This document shows positions 43,369 to 54,337 of a stretch of DNA of 62,745 nucleotides, one piece after another. The notes under the pieces were generated by a model. The model did no database searches. It was not told where the DNA came from and saw only the letters and a list, made by a program, of their open reading frames with translations. Source of the stretch: an uncultured Lachnoclostridium sp. (GTDB lineage: Bacteria > Bacillota > Clostridia > Lachnospirales > Lachnospiraceae); assembly GCA_944376715.1 (NCBI GenBank), contig CALWDO010000012.1, positions 1 through 62,745 on the forward strand, read 5' to 3'. How positions within the stretch are numbered: position 1 is the first letter of the stretch; each line of letters starts with the position of its first letter. A program made the translations under genes and the position numbers.

Positions 43369-44259
43369 ATGACAAGAGAAAGATTTCATGAGATGACAGA
43401 ACAGGGACCGTTGCTTCTGGACGGGGCGACCGGCTCCTATTTGAAGACGAAAGGAATGCCTGCAGCGGGTGTGTGTACGGAACAGTGGGCGTATGAACAT
43501 CCGGAAACAGTGGCAGACATGCAGAAGGCATACGCGGATGCCGGATCCGACATTATCTATGCCCCCACATTCGGGGCAAACCGCGTTTCACTGGGAAATC
43601 TGAGGCTCCAGGACCGCACGGAGGAATGGAACCGTGTACTGGTAGCGAGGACCAGACAAAATGTAGGGGACAGGGTGCTGGTAGCGGGAGATCTGTCCAC
43701 CACAGGACAGGCCATGGAACCCTATGGAACGATGAGCTATGATACTTTGCTGGACGTCTATCGGGAACAGATACAGGCGCTTTTTGAGGCGGGAGCGGAC
43801 CTGCTGGTGGCAGAGACACTGCTTTCGGCAGACGAAGCCATGGTGATCTGCGATGCGGCCAGAGAGATCTGCGACCTGCCGTTATTAGTGTCCTTTACCT
43901 GTGAGGGAGACGGCAGTCTGTATCTGGGAGGGAGTGTCTATGATGCGGCGGCGGCCATGGAAGCTATGGGTGCGGATGCAGTTGGAGTCAACTGCTCTGT
44001 GGGACCGGACCAGCTGGGCGCGGTCATTGCCGGACTCCATGAGACTGTATCAATCCCTGTTATGGCAAAGCCCAATGCGGGGATGCCTGTGATCACGGAG
44101 ACAGGCGAGGCGGTCTACAGCATGAATGCGGAAGAATTTGCACGCCATCTGGAGCGCCTCTATCAATGCGGAGCGACGATCCTGGGCGGCTGCTGCGGAA
44201 CGACGCCGGAATATATCCGTGAAATAAAAACACGTTTACAGAAAGTGTCCGCGGTATGA
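43369..44259 (+). CDS. Homocysteine S-methyltransferase family protein
   Basis: This 296-residue protein is a stand-alone homocysteine-binding TIM barrel, like the first module of MetH or BHMT. The zinc ligands are visible: GVNCS (about 209) and GGCCGTT (about 272). It begins LLLDGATGSYLKTKGMP. No B12, folate or SAM-reactivation module is fused or adjacent, so the methyl donor is unknown (S-methylmethionine, betaine or a split MetH partner). Its stop overlaps the next start. Confidence 0.88.
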   Translation: MTRERFHEMTEQGPLLLDGATGSYLKTKGMPAAGVCTEQWAYEHPETVADMQKAYADAGSDIIYAPTFGANRVSLGNLRLQDRTEEWNRVLVARTRQNVGDRVLVAGDLSTTGQAMEPYGTMSYDTLLDVYREQIQALFEAGADLLVAETLLSADEAMVICDAAREICDLPLLVSFTCEGDGSLYLGGSVYDAAAAMEAMGADAVGVNCSVGPDQLGAVIAGLHETVSIPVMAKPNAGMPVITETGEAVYSMNAEEFARHLERLYQCGATILGGCCGTTPEYIREIKTRLQKVSAV

Positions 44260-45845
44260 AAAAAGGAATCGTTCTGGGACTCAGCATTCTTCTCCTGGGG
44301 TGTATATGGGGATGGTTCGCGTTGCGTCAGCAGGGCCAGGTGATGGAGGTTCCGGTGGTATCGGAGGAGAAGATCCAGGCTCTCTGTAATGCCCGGGAGC
44401 CCTATGCGCAGGATGCGTCCGTAGCGCTTCAGATTAATGGCGTCCGTGCGGCTTATGTGACGGCTGAGTAACGTTATTATATCCCTAAAAACACGGAAGA
44501 GAGCTACTGGAAAGGGACAGTGAGCGCGTCCGCAAACGGAGAGAATGTATCTGTGGTCTGGATGGAAGACGCCATGTTCCGGGATATGGCGGAAGCGGTC
44601 TCTGAAGAGCACGAGTTCCAGTGCCTGATTTACAGTGATACAGAGTATGCATTTGTGACAGTACTGTTTACCGGAATGCCGGTAATGAGTATAGAAGGCG
44701 AAATGGGACAGCAGGGAACACGGATCGCGGTCTTTGACCCGGTGCTCAGCTTAAACGGAGGCTATCAGGCAGAAGAAAGCGCAGCCTATTACAACATTCG
44801 TGGAAATGCCAGCAGGCGTTTTGAAAAACTTGGATACCGCGTGGAATTTTTCTATGATGACGGAAGTGAAGGAAGGGATATCTCGCTTCTGGGCATGCGT
44901 TCGGACAATGACTGGCAGTTAAAGGCTATGTATTCTGACCGAAGCAAACTCAGGGACAAGCTATCAATTGAACTGTGGAACGAGATTGCATCTCTTACGG
45001 AGACACAGGCGGATGACGGCTGCAGGATGGAGTATCTCGAGTTGATTATCAATGGAGAGTATGCAGGGCTGTATGGCCTGGTAGAGCCCACAGATTATAA
45101 ATCTCTGGGTCTGGACAAAACCAGAGATTTGATTTATAAAGTGGGAGCGGACGAATGGCCGGACGACGAGTTATTTGCAGAAAGTGAAGCGGAGCAGTCT
45201 TTTACCTGCGGCGGGGTCAGTATACGCCAGGCTGGCAAGACTTATTATGACGGAATCTGGACTCCGTTCCAGACGTTCTGGGACAGCGGTTATGAGATGG
45301 ATTCAGAAGAAGACCTGGAGACTCTGTACAGCTGCATTGACCGTCAGAATTTTATAGCGTTCCAGTTGTATTATAATGTGATCGCCGGCATGGATAACCG
45401 GTTTAAGAATATCATTTACAGTACGGTTATGGGGGCGGACGGAAGTTATGTGATCCGCAGAATTCCGTGGGATCAGAATTATTCCTGGGGCGATGATTTT
45501 GAAACAGGAGAAGATAAGAGTATAAAAAATATACTTTATAACCCGGAACTTGCCACACGCTGGCTCAATGAAGAAGTATTCCGCAATATGCTGGAATATG
45601 ACGAATCGTTGCCGGAAGATATGCTGGAGGTATGGAAAGTATGGCGCGGTTCATTTCTGAAGGAAGATATCTGGATTGATTACGCGAGAGATCAGATGGA
45701 TTATCTTACTTTTTCCGGGGCTTTTGCCAGAGACAGCCGCAGATGGCCGGACAGCGAAAATGTGGAGGGAACGGAAGAAATCGAGGAATTCATGAATACC
45801 CGTTTTTCCTGGCTCGACGAGTATCTGGAGGAATTGGCGCAATAA
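44256..45845 (+). pseudogene. CotH kinase-family gene broken by one in-frame stop
   Basis: The ATG at 44256 overlaps the previous stop (ATGA) and opens an export signal (LGLSILLLGC). After 71 codons a TAA (44469-44471) interrupts the frame, and the same frame continues without further stops to 45845 with clear CotH-like motifs (YYNIRGNASRRF, DRSKLRDKLSIELW, RIPWDQNYSWG). A single C-to-T change from CAA would explain the TAA. GTG 44520 could restart translation, but the product would lack the export signal. CotH proteins are protein kinases of spore coats or secreted relatives. Confidence 0.82.
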
Positions 45846-45848
45846 TAA

Positions 45849-45877
45849 TTGACAAAGATAAGGTTCATTGCTAAAAT
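45849..45877 (+). promoter_or_regulatory. Promoter of ilvN-ilvC
   Basis: TTGACA (45849-45854) and TAAAAT (45872-45877) are 17 bases apart. The leader is only about 45 bases and holds no T-box or attenuator that I can see. Confidence 0.8.
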
Positions 45878-45928
45878 ATTTTGGTATAAAGTGCAAATAC
45901 GAATATACAACAGAAAGCAGGGGTAACT

Positions 45929-47517
<1,589 letters not shown>

Positions 47518-47533
47518 GATAAAAAGAACGGAA

Positions 47534-47571
47534 GGGGGCTGCTGCAAAGTGTTTGCGGCAACCCCCTTTTT
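47534..47571 (+). terminator. Terminator after ilvC
   Basis: GGGGGCTGCTGCAAA and TTTGCGGCAACCCCC form a strong stem with a GTG loop, followed by TTTTT. The next gene starts only 17 bases later. Confidence 0.85.
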
Positions 47572-47587
47572 CAGGAGGGTCAAGGAC

Positions 47588-49657
47588 TTGGGTTTGAAAG
47601 GTTACAGACTTACCGGGAGACAATTAAAATGTCTGCTCGTACTTTTTCATCTGCTGGCAGTGGCGTACGCGGTTATATTTTTGCATCCCTATTATGGTTC
47701 CAACGATGAATTTACACTGGCATCCATTGCGTCCGGCGCCTATGGGAGCATGAGCTGGTATTTTATCTATCTGCACAGCGGTCTGGGCTGGCTGATAAAA
47801 TTCTTTTATTTGCTGATTCCTTCATTGAACTGGTATACTATCATCATGTATGCGATGATCTTCTTTTCTCTGACGGCGATCGGTTTTGTCTGGATAGAAA
47901 GATCGGAGCGGACAGGAACGATCCTCGCGGTACTGCTGATCATGGCGTCTCTTCAGCCGCTGTATGTGGAGATGCAGTATACAAAGACGGCGGCCGCCGT
48001 AACGGCAGCCGGTTACGTACTGCTTCTGGGGCGGAAAAATGAAAAAGGAAAAGTTCTCCGGTATGTGCCCGGGCTTTTGCTTTTGCTTCTGGGGAGCTGG
48101 ATTCGTTTTGAATCATTTGGAATGGTCAGCTTACTGGCCTTTGGCCTTTGGCTGGTCAAAGTAAAGAACGCCTGGGAGGGAAAAGACTGGAAAGGGTTTC
48201 TGATGAGAGACTGTCTGCCCTGTGCATTGGCCTTTGGGCTGGTATTCGGGAGTATTGCTGCGGAAAATCTGCTGGTATATACGCCGGGAAGCCCGCAGGA
48301 GCATTACCGGGAATATGACAAAGCCCGCCAGGCTCTTCTGGATTACGGAGTCCCGGAATGGGATGAATACCAGGAGGAGTATGAAGCGCTGGGCCTTACC
48401 AGAACCGATTATCTTAATCTGGAGAACTGGCTGATTGCGGATTCGGACCGGTATACGGCGGATGTGTATGAGAGTATTATTGCATTTCGGCAGAACCGTC
48501 CGTTTCAGTGGGAGTATCTGACAGACTATCTGGTCAACCTGGCAACAAAGCCGCTTTTCGTATTGAGCGCGCTGACGGCTGTATTCTGGTTCCTGTCTTC
48601 TATGGGGAGAGGGCGGCAGAGAAACTGGATCGGCATGTGCTGGCCTTTCCTGGCTCTTTTGGGAATTTATCTGTATTTTATCAAGATTTACCGGGTGCTC
48701 CCCATCGTGGTGACGGCGTGCCTTCTGGCCGTGCTGGCATTTGTCTGGACTGCGGCTTTGCCGGAACTCTCCCTGCGCTGGGAGGAAAGGCTGTCCGGCC
48801 GCAGATTTCTTGCGGGAGGGCTCGCCGGGATGATTTTAACGGCCGGTATCTGTGTGCATATGCTGGTGTCTCCGGCATTTTTGCCGGCTGTGCAGGATTC
48901 AGAAGCCAGTATGGCTTTCCGGGAATTGTATGATACAATCACAGCGGATAAAAAAGTATATTATGTGTTTGATCCGTTGACCAGCAACGGTATGGAGCTG
49001 GGCTATTCTATCTTTGAAAAAATACCGGATGATTACCTGACGAATGTATTTACCCTGGGAGGATGGGAGACAGAGTCTCCCCAGGTGGTCCAGAATCTCT
49101 GGGCCTATGATGAAAGCAATCTGATGACCTCGCTGTATACCAGCGACCGGTCGGTGCTGATCTCCAATACACTACTGGAACATCTGATGCTTCATCTGGA
49201 TTCCACTTACGCGGGACTATTCCTGACTTATTCCAAAGTAAACCAGATCGGTAATTTTGATCTGTACACACTTAATTACCGTATGCCCAACCTGAAAGAG
49301 GACTACACGTATACGGCTTCTCTGGATCGCACTTATACTGCGGAAAACGAGCGCTATGATGTGATCGAGGCGACTGTGAATATGACGCCGGAAGAACTGG
49401 AAGGCAAGAGCGTATTCCTCTGGATGGAGAGTGTGGAGAGCGGAAAGCAGAGGATGTACCAGGGCACCTGGCAGCAGCAGGATGAGAACGGACTCTATTC
49501 CCTGCTCTATGATACGGATCTGGAGGATACCAGTCAGGTGAGATTTATGATCCCCAAAATGAGTTTCCGGCTGGATGACCGCTATATCGTGCATGTGGTG
49601 ATCCGGGATGTGGACAAAGGAACGAAGATCGCGACGGAAAATAATCTATATCAGTAA
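47588..49657 (+). CDS. Polytopic membrane protein, possible GT-C type
   Basis: This about 690-residue protein has some ten hydrophobic helices in the first two thirds (for example LLVLFHLLAVAYAVIF) and a soluble extracytoplasmic C-terminal part of about 230 residues. The early YGSNDEFTLASIASGAYGS loop after helix 1 resembles the acidic first loop of GT-C glycosyltransferases, but no family motif is certain. Start TTG 47588 has AGGAGG nine bases upstream. The acyltransferase next to it suggests cell-surface glycan work. Function unproven. Confidence 0.6.
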   Translation: MGLKGYRLTGRQLKCLLVLFHLLAVAYAVIFLHPYYGSNDEFTLASIASGAYGSMSWYFIYLHSGLGWLIKFFYLLIPSLNWYTIIMYAMIFFSLTAIGFVWIERSERTGTILAVLLIMASLQPLYVEMQYTKTAAAVTAAGYVLLLGRKNEKGKVLRYVPGLLLLLLGSWIRFESFGMVSLLAFGLWLVKVKNAWEGKDWKGFLMRDCLPCALAFGLVFGSIAAENLLVYTPGSPQEHYREYDKARQALLDYGVPEWDEYQEEYEALGLTRTDYLNLENWLIADSDRYTADVYESIIAFRQNRPFQWEYLTDYLVNLATKPLFVLSALTAVFWFLSSMGRGRQRNWIGMCWPFLALLGIYLYFIKIYRVLPIVVTACLLAVLAFVWTAALPELSLRWEERLSGRRFLAGGLAGMILTAGICVHMLVSPAFLPAVQDSEASMAFRELYDTITADKKVYYVFDPLTSNGMELGYSIFEKIPDDYLTNVFTLGGWETESPQVVQNLWAYDESNLMTSLYTSDRSVLISNTLLEHLMLHLDSTYAGLFLTYSKVNQIGNFDLYTLNYRMPNLKEDYTYTASLDRTYTAENERYDVIEATVNMTPEELEGKSVFLWMESVESGKQRMYQGTWQQQDENGLYSLLYDTDLEDTSQVRFMIPKMSFRLDDRYIVHVVIRDVDKGTKIATENNLYQ

Positions 49658-49671
49658 GGATGGAGAAAGCC

Positions 49672-50751
49672 ATGAAGAAAAGACAGATGAATTTTGAACT
49701 GCTGAGAATTCTCTGCATGTATATGATTGTGGTGGGACATTGTCTGTTCCACGGCAGGGTGACGGCAAAACTGGGATATGGAACCATGAATTATCTGGCT
49801 TCTTATCTGATTCAGTCTTTTTCGGTGGTGCATGTGAATTGTTTCGTCATGATCGCCGGGTATTTTTCCATCGACCGGGGATTTCGGGCTGAGAAGATGG
49901 TCCGGCTCTGGAAACAGGTGGCGTTTTACTCGGTTCTGATTTTCCTTCTGTACGCTGTGTTTGCGCCTGTGACCGGAAGTGATCTGGTGCATGCAGTATT
50001 CCCCATATCCTCCAGGACGTACTGGTTCGCGTCGGTTTATGTTGGCATGTCGCTTCTGATGCCGTTTGCCGGCATGCTGGCTTTTCGGCTGTCCAGGCGG
50101 CAGTATCAGTATCTGCTGGTGCTTCTGGCGGTTTTCTTCAGCGTGAATCACATGATTTTTCGGGAAAACACGTATGGAACTTATGCGGGAAGGGAACTGG
50201 GCTGGTTTCTTTTCCTGGGGCTTCTGGCCGGATATATAAAGATTCATACAAAACCGGACAGGCGATATTTTCGGTATGGTCTGGCAGGCTATGTGCTGGG
50301 TTCCCTGGCAGTCCTGGCCAGCGTTTACCTGTCGGTAGAGACCGGACAGGAGGATATCGGATATTTTCTGAACTATAATTCGCCTCTGGCGCTCTTTGCC
50401 ACCGCAAGCCTCTTTCTTTGCGTGAAGAATATGCCGTGGAAAGAGACCGGACTGGACAGATGGATTGGCAGAATAGCCGGAGCTGCTTTTGGCGTCTACC
50501 TGATCCATGACAATTATCTGCTCCGATACCATGTGTGGGATTTCTTCAGGTCCAGCAAAGTAGCCCTTACCCATGCGGCGGTGCCTTATGCGGTGCTGGC
50601 AGCTGTTGTTGTATATGTTGTGTGTACTTGCCTGGAACTTTTGCGGCAGAAGCTGTTCGCACTGGCAGGACCGGTTTATTCCAGAACCGGCCTGTACCGG
50701 CTGGAACAGCGGCTGTGCAACGCGTGGGATGGGATCTTTCAAAAAGAATAG
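49672..50751 (+). CDS. Acyltransferase 3 family membrane protein
   Basis: This 359-residue protein has about ten membrane helices and the acyltransferase 3 start (NFELLRILCMYMIVVGHCLF), including the family's N-terminal R and H residues. Members acetylate surface polysaccharides or peptidoglycan with acyl groups. It follows the large membrane protein by 14 bases, and both may modify the same polymer. ATG 49672 has a GGAG eight bases before; ATG 49660 is an alternative. Confidence 0.85.
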   Translation: MKKRQMNFELLRILCMYMIVVGHCLFHGRVTAKLGYGTMNYLASYLIQSFSVVHVNCFVMIAGYFSIDRGFRAEKMVRLWKQVAFYSVLIFLLYAVFAPVTGSDLVHAVFPISSRTYWFASVYVGMSLLMPFAGMLAFRLSRRQYQYLLVLLAVFFSVNHMIFRENTYGTYAGRELGWFLFLGLLAGYIKIHTKPDRRYFRYGLAGYVLGSLAVLASVYLSVETGQEDIGYFLNYNSPLALFATASLFLCVKNMPWKETGLDRWIGRIAGAAFGVYLIHDNYLLRYHVWDFFRSSKVALTHAAVPYAVLAAVVVYVVCTCLELLRQKLFALAGPVYSRTGLYRLEQRLCNAWDGIFQKE

Positions 50752-50764
50752 GCGAAGACAAAAT

Positions 50765-50791
50765 CAGGGCTGCGGCGGTGCCGCAGCCCTG
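50765..50791 (-). terminator. Terminator of the ktr operon
   Basis: CAGGGCTGCGGC and GCCGCAGCCCTG form a perfect 12-bp stem with a three-base loop. On the minus strand it is followed by ATTTTGTCTT. It may also terminate the convergent acyltransferase transcript. Confidence 0.7.
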
Positions 50792-50804
50792 TGCTGTACA
50801 GAAC

Positions 50805-51506
50805 TTAGATGTTTTTTCGGTTATGGTCCGCTTTCACTGCCCATTCGGAGAGTTTGATGACTCCGTCACGGCTTCCGGAAACGATCAGGACATCTCCTTC
50901 GCGGAATACATAATCCGGTTTTACGCTTTCTATGACGTCATTATTGTTCTCAATGGCAATGATATTCAATCCGAAGCGAGGCCTCAGATTGATCTCCAGT
51001 ACGGTATGGCCGATAAAGGAATCGGGAACCATCAGCTTGGAGATATTGACCTTCTGGCTCAGCTGTATGAAATCCAGTACTCCGGCCGTTTCCAGACGCT
51101 GTGCCAGGCGGATCCCCATATCCCGTTCCGGATAAACGACTTCCGCGCCCAGCCGGGAGAGAATCTCTCCGTGTTCCGGACTGGTGGCTTTTGCTACAAC
51201 CAGCGGAATTCCCAGACTGACCAGATTCAGCGTGGTCAGGATAGAAGATTCCATATGCTCTCCGATACATACGACTGCCACATCGCAGTTCTGGATGCCG
51301 GTCTCCATCAGTGTTTTTTTGTCCAGCGAGTGAACGACGATAGCATGCTCGGTTACCTCGCGCATTTCCCTTACTTTTTCTTCATCACGGTCCAGAGCCA
51401 GGATCTCTGCGTCTGTCTTGGCAAGCTCGCATGCCAGAGCAGTGCCGAACCGGCCAAGCCCTACGATTCCATAAGATGTTTTTTCTGCTTTCTGTTTTCC
51501 AAACAT
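50805..51506 (-). CDS. ktrA: Potassium uptake regulator KtrA/TrkA
   Basis: The 233-residue cytosolic protein has an RCK-N domain (IVGLGRFGTALACELAKTDA, NAD/ATP-binding) and an RCK-C domain. It gates the KtrB channel according to nucleotide binding. ATG 51506 has AGGAGG six bases upstream on the minus strand; the open frame to 51530 has no site. It lies 27 bases after ktrB. Confidence 0.93.
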   Translation of the reverse strand: MFGKQKAEKTSYGIVGLGRFGTALACELAKTDAEILALDRDEEKVREMREVTEHAIVVHSLDKKTLMETGIQNCDVAVVCIGEHMESSILTTLNLVSLGIPLVVAKATSPEHGEILSRLGAEVVYPERDMGIRLAQRLETAGVLDFIQLSQKVNISKLMVPDSFIGHTVLEINLRPRFGLNIIAIENNNDVIESVKPDYVFREGDVLIVSGSRDGVIKLSEWAVKADHNRKNI

Positions 51507-51533
51507 GGTTTTCCTCCTATATGATTGCAAGAT

Positions 51534-52838
51534 TTAGCCGACAGCGATATTTCCGGTGGGATAGCTGACCCGTTCTCCGGAAGTAAAATGCCAGAGGCTG
51601 GCAATGGTCAGCGGCCCCAGACGTCCGATATACATGATGCAGATGGACAGCAGCTTGCTTCCGTCAGTAAGCGAAGGAGTGATACCTGTGGAAAGGCCCA
51701 CAGTGCCGAACGCGCTGGTAACCTCAAAAAGCGCGTCGCGAAGATTCAGATACGGATCCATCACAAGCATCAGGTAAGTGCCGGTGATCACGACGGTCAA
51801 TGCCAACAGGGTGATCACAGCCGCTTTCCGGAAGGTTCCTTCCGGTAATGCATAGTGGAAGGCTTTTTCCGAATGGTTGGTAGCAGCACGTTTGATCCCC
51901 TGGATCAGGGCGAAGAACGTACTGGTTTTAATACCGCCGCCGGTGGATCCCGGGGAGGCCCCGATAAACATCAAAACGATCAGGACCATCAGTCCCGGAG
52001 TCGTAAAATCTTTTAACGGATACGTCGAAAACCCGGCGGTTCTGGCGGATACGCTGTTAAAGAAGGCGCCCATCCAGGAAATGTCTTCTGTCAGCTTCAG
52101 AAGCAAGGTTCCCGACAGAAGCAGCCCGGCAGTCACTGTAAGCACGACTTTTGTGTGCATGGAAAATTTTTTCCAGCGGAATCTGGCCGACCAGACTTCC
52201 CGGATGACCAGAAAGCCGATACCGCCGAAGATTATCAATCCGCAGGTGACCAGATTCAAAAGTACGTCTTTTTGATAGGGGATCAGATTTTTCCCTCCGC
52301 CTAAAATGTCAAAGCCGGAGTTGTTAAATGCCGCCACAGAGTGGAACAGGCTGACTCCGATCGCTTTTACCAGAGGAAAATCCTGCCGGAAGACAATGAA
52401 ACTCAGCGCCGCGCCGGTAAGTTCAAAGATCACTGTGGTGACAAAGATACTTTTGATAAAACGGACCAGCCCTTTGCCGGAATCCAGATTCATAGCTTCC
52501 CGGATCAGATCCCGCCCTTTTAAGTTTACCCTTCGCCCGATGGCGATCATGATGCCGGCGCCGATGGCTGTGACTCCGAGACCTCCGATCTGGATCAGGG
52601 AGCCCAGGAAAAACTGTCCCAGGGGCGTGAAGGTGTCTCCTGCATCGATGGCGATCAGTCCGGTTACACAGACGGCGCTGGTAGATGTGTAGAGCGCGTC
52701 GATATAACGGACGGTAACGCCGTCCTGGATGCTGCAGGGCAGCATCAGCAGAATGGAGCCGACCAGGATAGTCAGTGCAAAGCCCAGAGCGATGATGCGG
52801 CCGGGCGGCTGCCGTTTGATGAATTTTGCAGGTGTCAT
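51534..52838 (-). CDS. ktrB: Potassium transporter KtrB/TrkH
   Basis: The 434-residue membrane protein has the four-repeat (M1-P-M2) structure of Trk/Ktr channels, with pore-loop segments such as STSAVCVTGL, FNNSGFDILGG, SARTAGFSTYPL and SAFGTVGLSTGITP, each containing the filter glycine. It forms a Na+-dependent K+ uptake system with KtrA. Confidence 0.94.
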   Translation of the reverse strand: MTPAKFIKRQPPGRIIALGFALTILVGSILLMLPCSIQDGVTVRYIDALYTSTSAVCVTGLIAIDAGDTFTPLGQFFLGSLIQIGGLGVTAIGAGIMIAIGRRVNLKGRDLIREAMNLDSGKGLVRFIKSIFVTTVIFELTGAALSFIVFRQDFPLVKAIGVSLFHSVAAFNNSGFDILGGGKNLIPYQKDVLLNLVTCGLIIFGGIGFLVIREVWSARFRWKKFSMHTKVVLTVTAGLLLSGTLLLKLTEDISWMGAFFNSVSARTAGFSTYPLKDFTTPGLMVLIVLMFIGASPGSTGGGIKTSTFFALIQGIKRAATNHSEKAFHYALPEGTFRKAAVITLLALTVVITGTYLMLVMDPYLNLRDALFEVTSAFGTVGLSTGITPSLTDGSKLLSICIMYIGRLGPLTIASLWHFTSGERVSYPTGNIAVG

Positions 52839-52867
52839 AGTTTCTTACCTCAACATTGTAAATAGTA

Positions 52868-52900
52868 TATAATAAGCACTTCGTGCCCATTATACCATGT
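52868..52900. repeat. REP-like palindromic repeat, copy 1
   Basis: This 33-base hairpin (TATAATAAGCACTTCGTGCC followed by CATTATACCATGT) is repeated at 52978-53010 with one base different. The core is GCAC-TTC-GTGC within AT-rich arms. It lies between ktrB and aroA. Confidence 0.75.
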
Positions 52901-52965
52901 CTGCTCTGCAGACATGATGCCTCCGGCGGATGCGCCCGGCTTTCTGCGGCGAGCGCAGAAACCGG
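52896..52965. repeat. Two GC-rich hairpins between the REP-like copies
   Basis: CATGTCTGC/GCAGACATG (52896-52916) and CCGG-TTTCTGCG/CGCAGAAA-CCGG (52936-52965, one bulged C) lie between the two repeat copies. Together with them the whole 143-base stretch is nearly all self-complementary, similar in style to the element at 21397. Confidence 0.65.
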
Positions 52966-52977
52966 CATGCGCGATGG

Positions 52978-53010
52978 TATAATAAGCACTTCGTGCCTAT
53001 TATACCATGT
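52978..53010. repeat. REP-like palindromic repeat, copy 2
   Basis: This copy is 32/33 identical to copy 1 and extends further into GGTATAATA/TATTATACC arms (52976-53006). It stands in direct orientation to copy 1, although the unit is almost its own complement. Confidence 0.75.
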
Positions 53011-53047
53011 ATCCTGTAAAGAAGGCGCTAAGCTTTGCCGCATTTGA

Positions 53048-54328
53048 TTAATTTGCGTTCAGGGACCTGAGATCTTCATAAAATCCTGGATAGCTGATGT
53101 TGACGCAGTCCGCGCCCAGTATGCGTGTTTCTCCGTCTGCCGCAAGCGCAGTGACGGCAAAAGTCATGGCGATGCGGTGATCCAGATGGCTGTCAATGAC
53201 GGCGCCGTGAAGAGGCCTGCCGCCTCTGATGACCATTCCGTCGTCAGTGGCCGTGATGTCCGCTCCCATGGCGCGCAGATTCTCTGCCATTACGTCAATT
53301 CGGTTGGATTCCTTGACTTTCAGTTCCTGGGCGTCACGGATCACGGTAGTACCGTCTGCGAAACATGCCAGAGCGGCGACTACCGGAAGCTCGTCGATCA
53401 GTGTAGGGATCACGGCTCCGCCGACTTCTGTTCCGTGTAAGGAACTGCTTTTGACTAATATGTCGGCATAGGGTTCTCCGTTATCCCAATGCTCGTTCAG
53501 AAGAGTCAGATCGGCTCCCATTTCCCGGCATACGCGCAGAAGGCCGTCTCTGGTGGGATTGATCCCCACATGTTGGATGAGAATCTCAGAGCCGGGAACG
53601 ATCAGACCGGCGGCAATAAAATATGCGGCGGAAGAAATATCGCCGGGGACACGGATCTCCTGCGCATGCAGATCCGGGCCCGGCTGAATGGTGACAGTGG
53701 TACCCTCTGTTTTCAGGTCAGCGCCAAAATGACGCAGCATAATCTCCGAATGGTTCCGTGAAAGACTGGGTTCCGTGACGCTGACCGGGCTGTCCGCATA
53801 GAGGCCGGCCAGAAGCAGGCAGGATTTTACCTGCGCGGAAGCTACAGGGGATGTATAGTGGATACCGTGCAGGGGCGAGCCGGAAATCTTGAGAGGCGCG
53901 CAACCATTGTCTTTTAGGCTTTCTATGTGTGCGCCCATCTGGGACAGCGGATCTATGATCCGTTTCATGGGACGTGTCCTGATGGAATCGTCTCCGTCCA
54001 GCTGTGAGTCAAAGGATTGACCGGAAAGAATACCGCAGATCAGGCGGGTGGTGGTGCCGCTGTTTCCCACGTCCAGGACGGAAGACGGCGCGGAGAGTCC
54101 GTGCAGGCCTTTTCCGTGTACCAGGATTTCCCGCGGAGTTTCTTCGATTTCAATGCCCATTTTCCGGAAGCAGTCAATAGTAGACAGACAGTCGGCTCCA
54201 CGCAGAAAGTTGGTGACGCGGGTGGTTCCTTTTGCCAGCGCGCCAAACATAATACTGCGGTGGGAGATGCTTTTATCACCCGGTACGGTGACAGTTCCTT
54301 TTAAAGCTTTGGTTCTGGTAAATATCAT
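53048..54328 (-). CDS. aroA: 3-phosphoshikimate 1-carboxyvinyltransferase
   Basis: AroA (EPSP synthase) makes 5-enolpyruvylshikimate 3-phosphate in the shikimate pathway. The 426-residue protein has GDKSISHRSIMFGALAKG, the LDVGNSGTTTRLICG and DDSIRTRPMKRIIDPL motifs and EIPVVAALA-type signatures near the end (DELPVVAALACFADG). It lies ten bases after tyrA on the same strand. Confidence 0.96.
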   Translation of the reverse strand: MIFTRTKALKGTVTVPGDKSISHRSIMFGALAKGTTRVTNFLRGADCLSTIDCFRKMGIEIEETPREILVHGKGLHGLSAPSSVLDVGNSGTTTRLICGILSGQSFDSQLDGDDSIRTRPMKRIIDPLSQMGAHIESLKDNGCAPLKISGSPLHGIHYTSPVASAQVKSCLLLAGLYADSPVSVTEPSLSRNHSEIMLRHFGADLKTEGTTVTIQPGPDLHAQEIRVPGDISSAAYFIAAGLIVPGSEILIQHVGINPTRDGLLRVCREMGADLTLLNEHWDNGEPYADILVKSSSLHGTEVGGAVIPTLIDELPVVAALACFADGTTVIRDAQELKVKESNRIDVMAENLRAMGADITATDDGMVIRGGRPLHGAVIDSHLDHRIAMTFAVTALAADGETRILGADCVNISYPGFYEDLRSLNAN

Positions 54329-54337
54329 GGTGTCTCC

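Noticed and set aside
45878-45928. Possible T-box or attenuator upstream of ilvN
   Set aside because: Only about 45 bases lie between the predicted start and the ATG, with no T-box motif or terminator.
49651-50742. A 363-codon minus-strand frame opposite the acyltransferase gene
   Set aside because: The plus-strand acyltransferase has the family signature and membrane helices; the antisense frame reads as unstructured basic sequence.
50535-51524. A 329-codon plus-strand frame opposite ktrA
   Set aside because: ktrA has complete RCK motifs and a good start; the opposing frame is an antisense shadow that overlaps two real genes.
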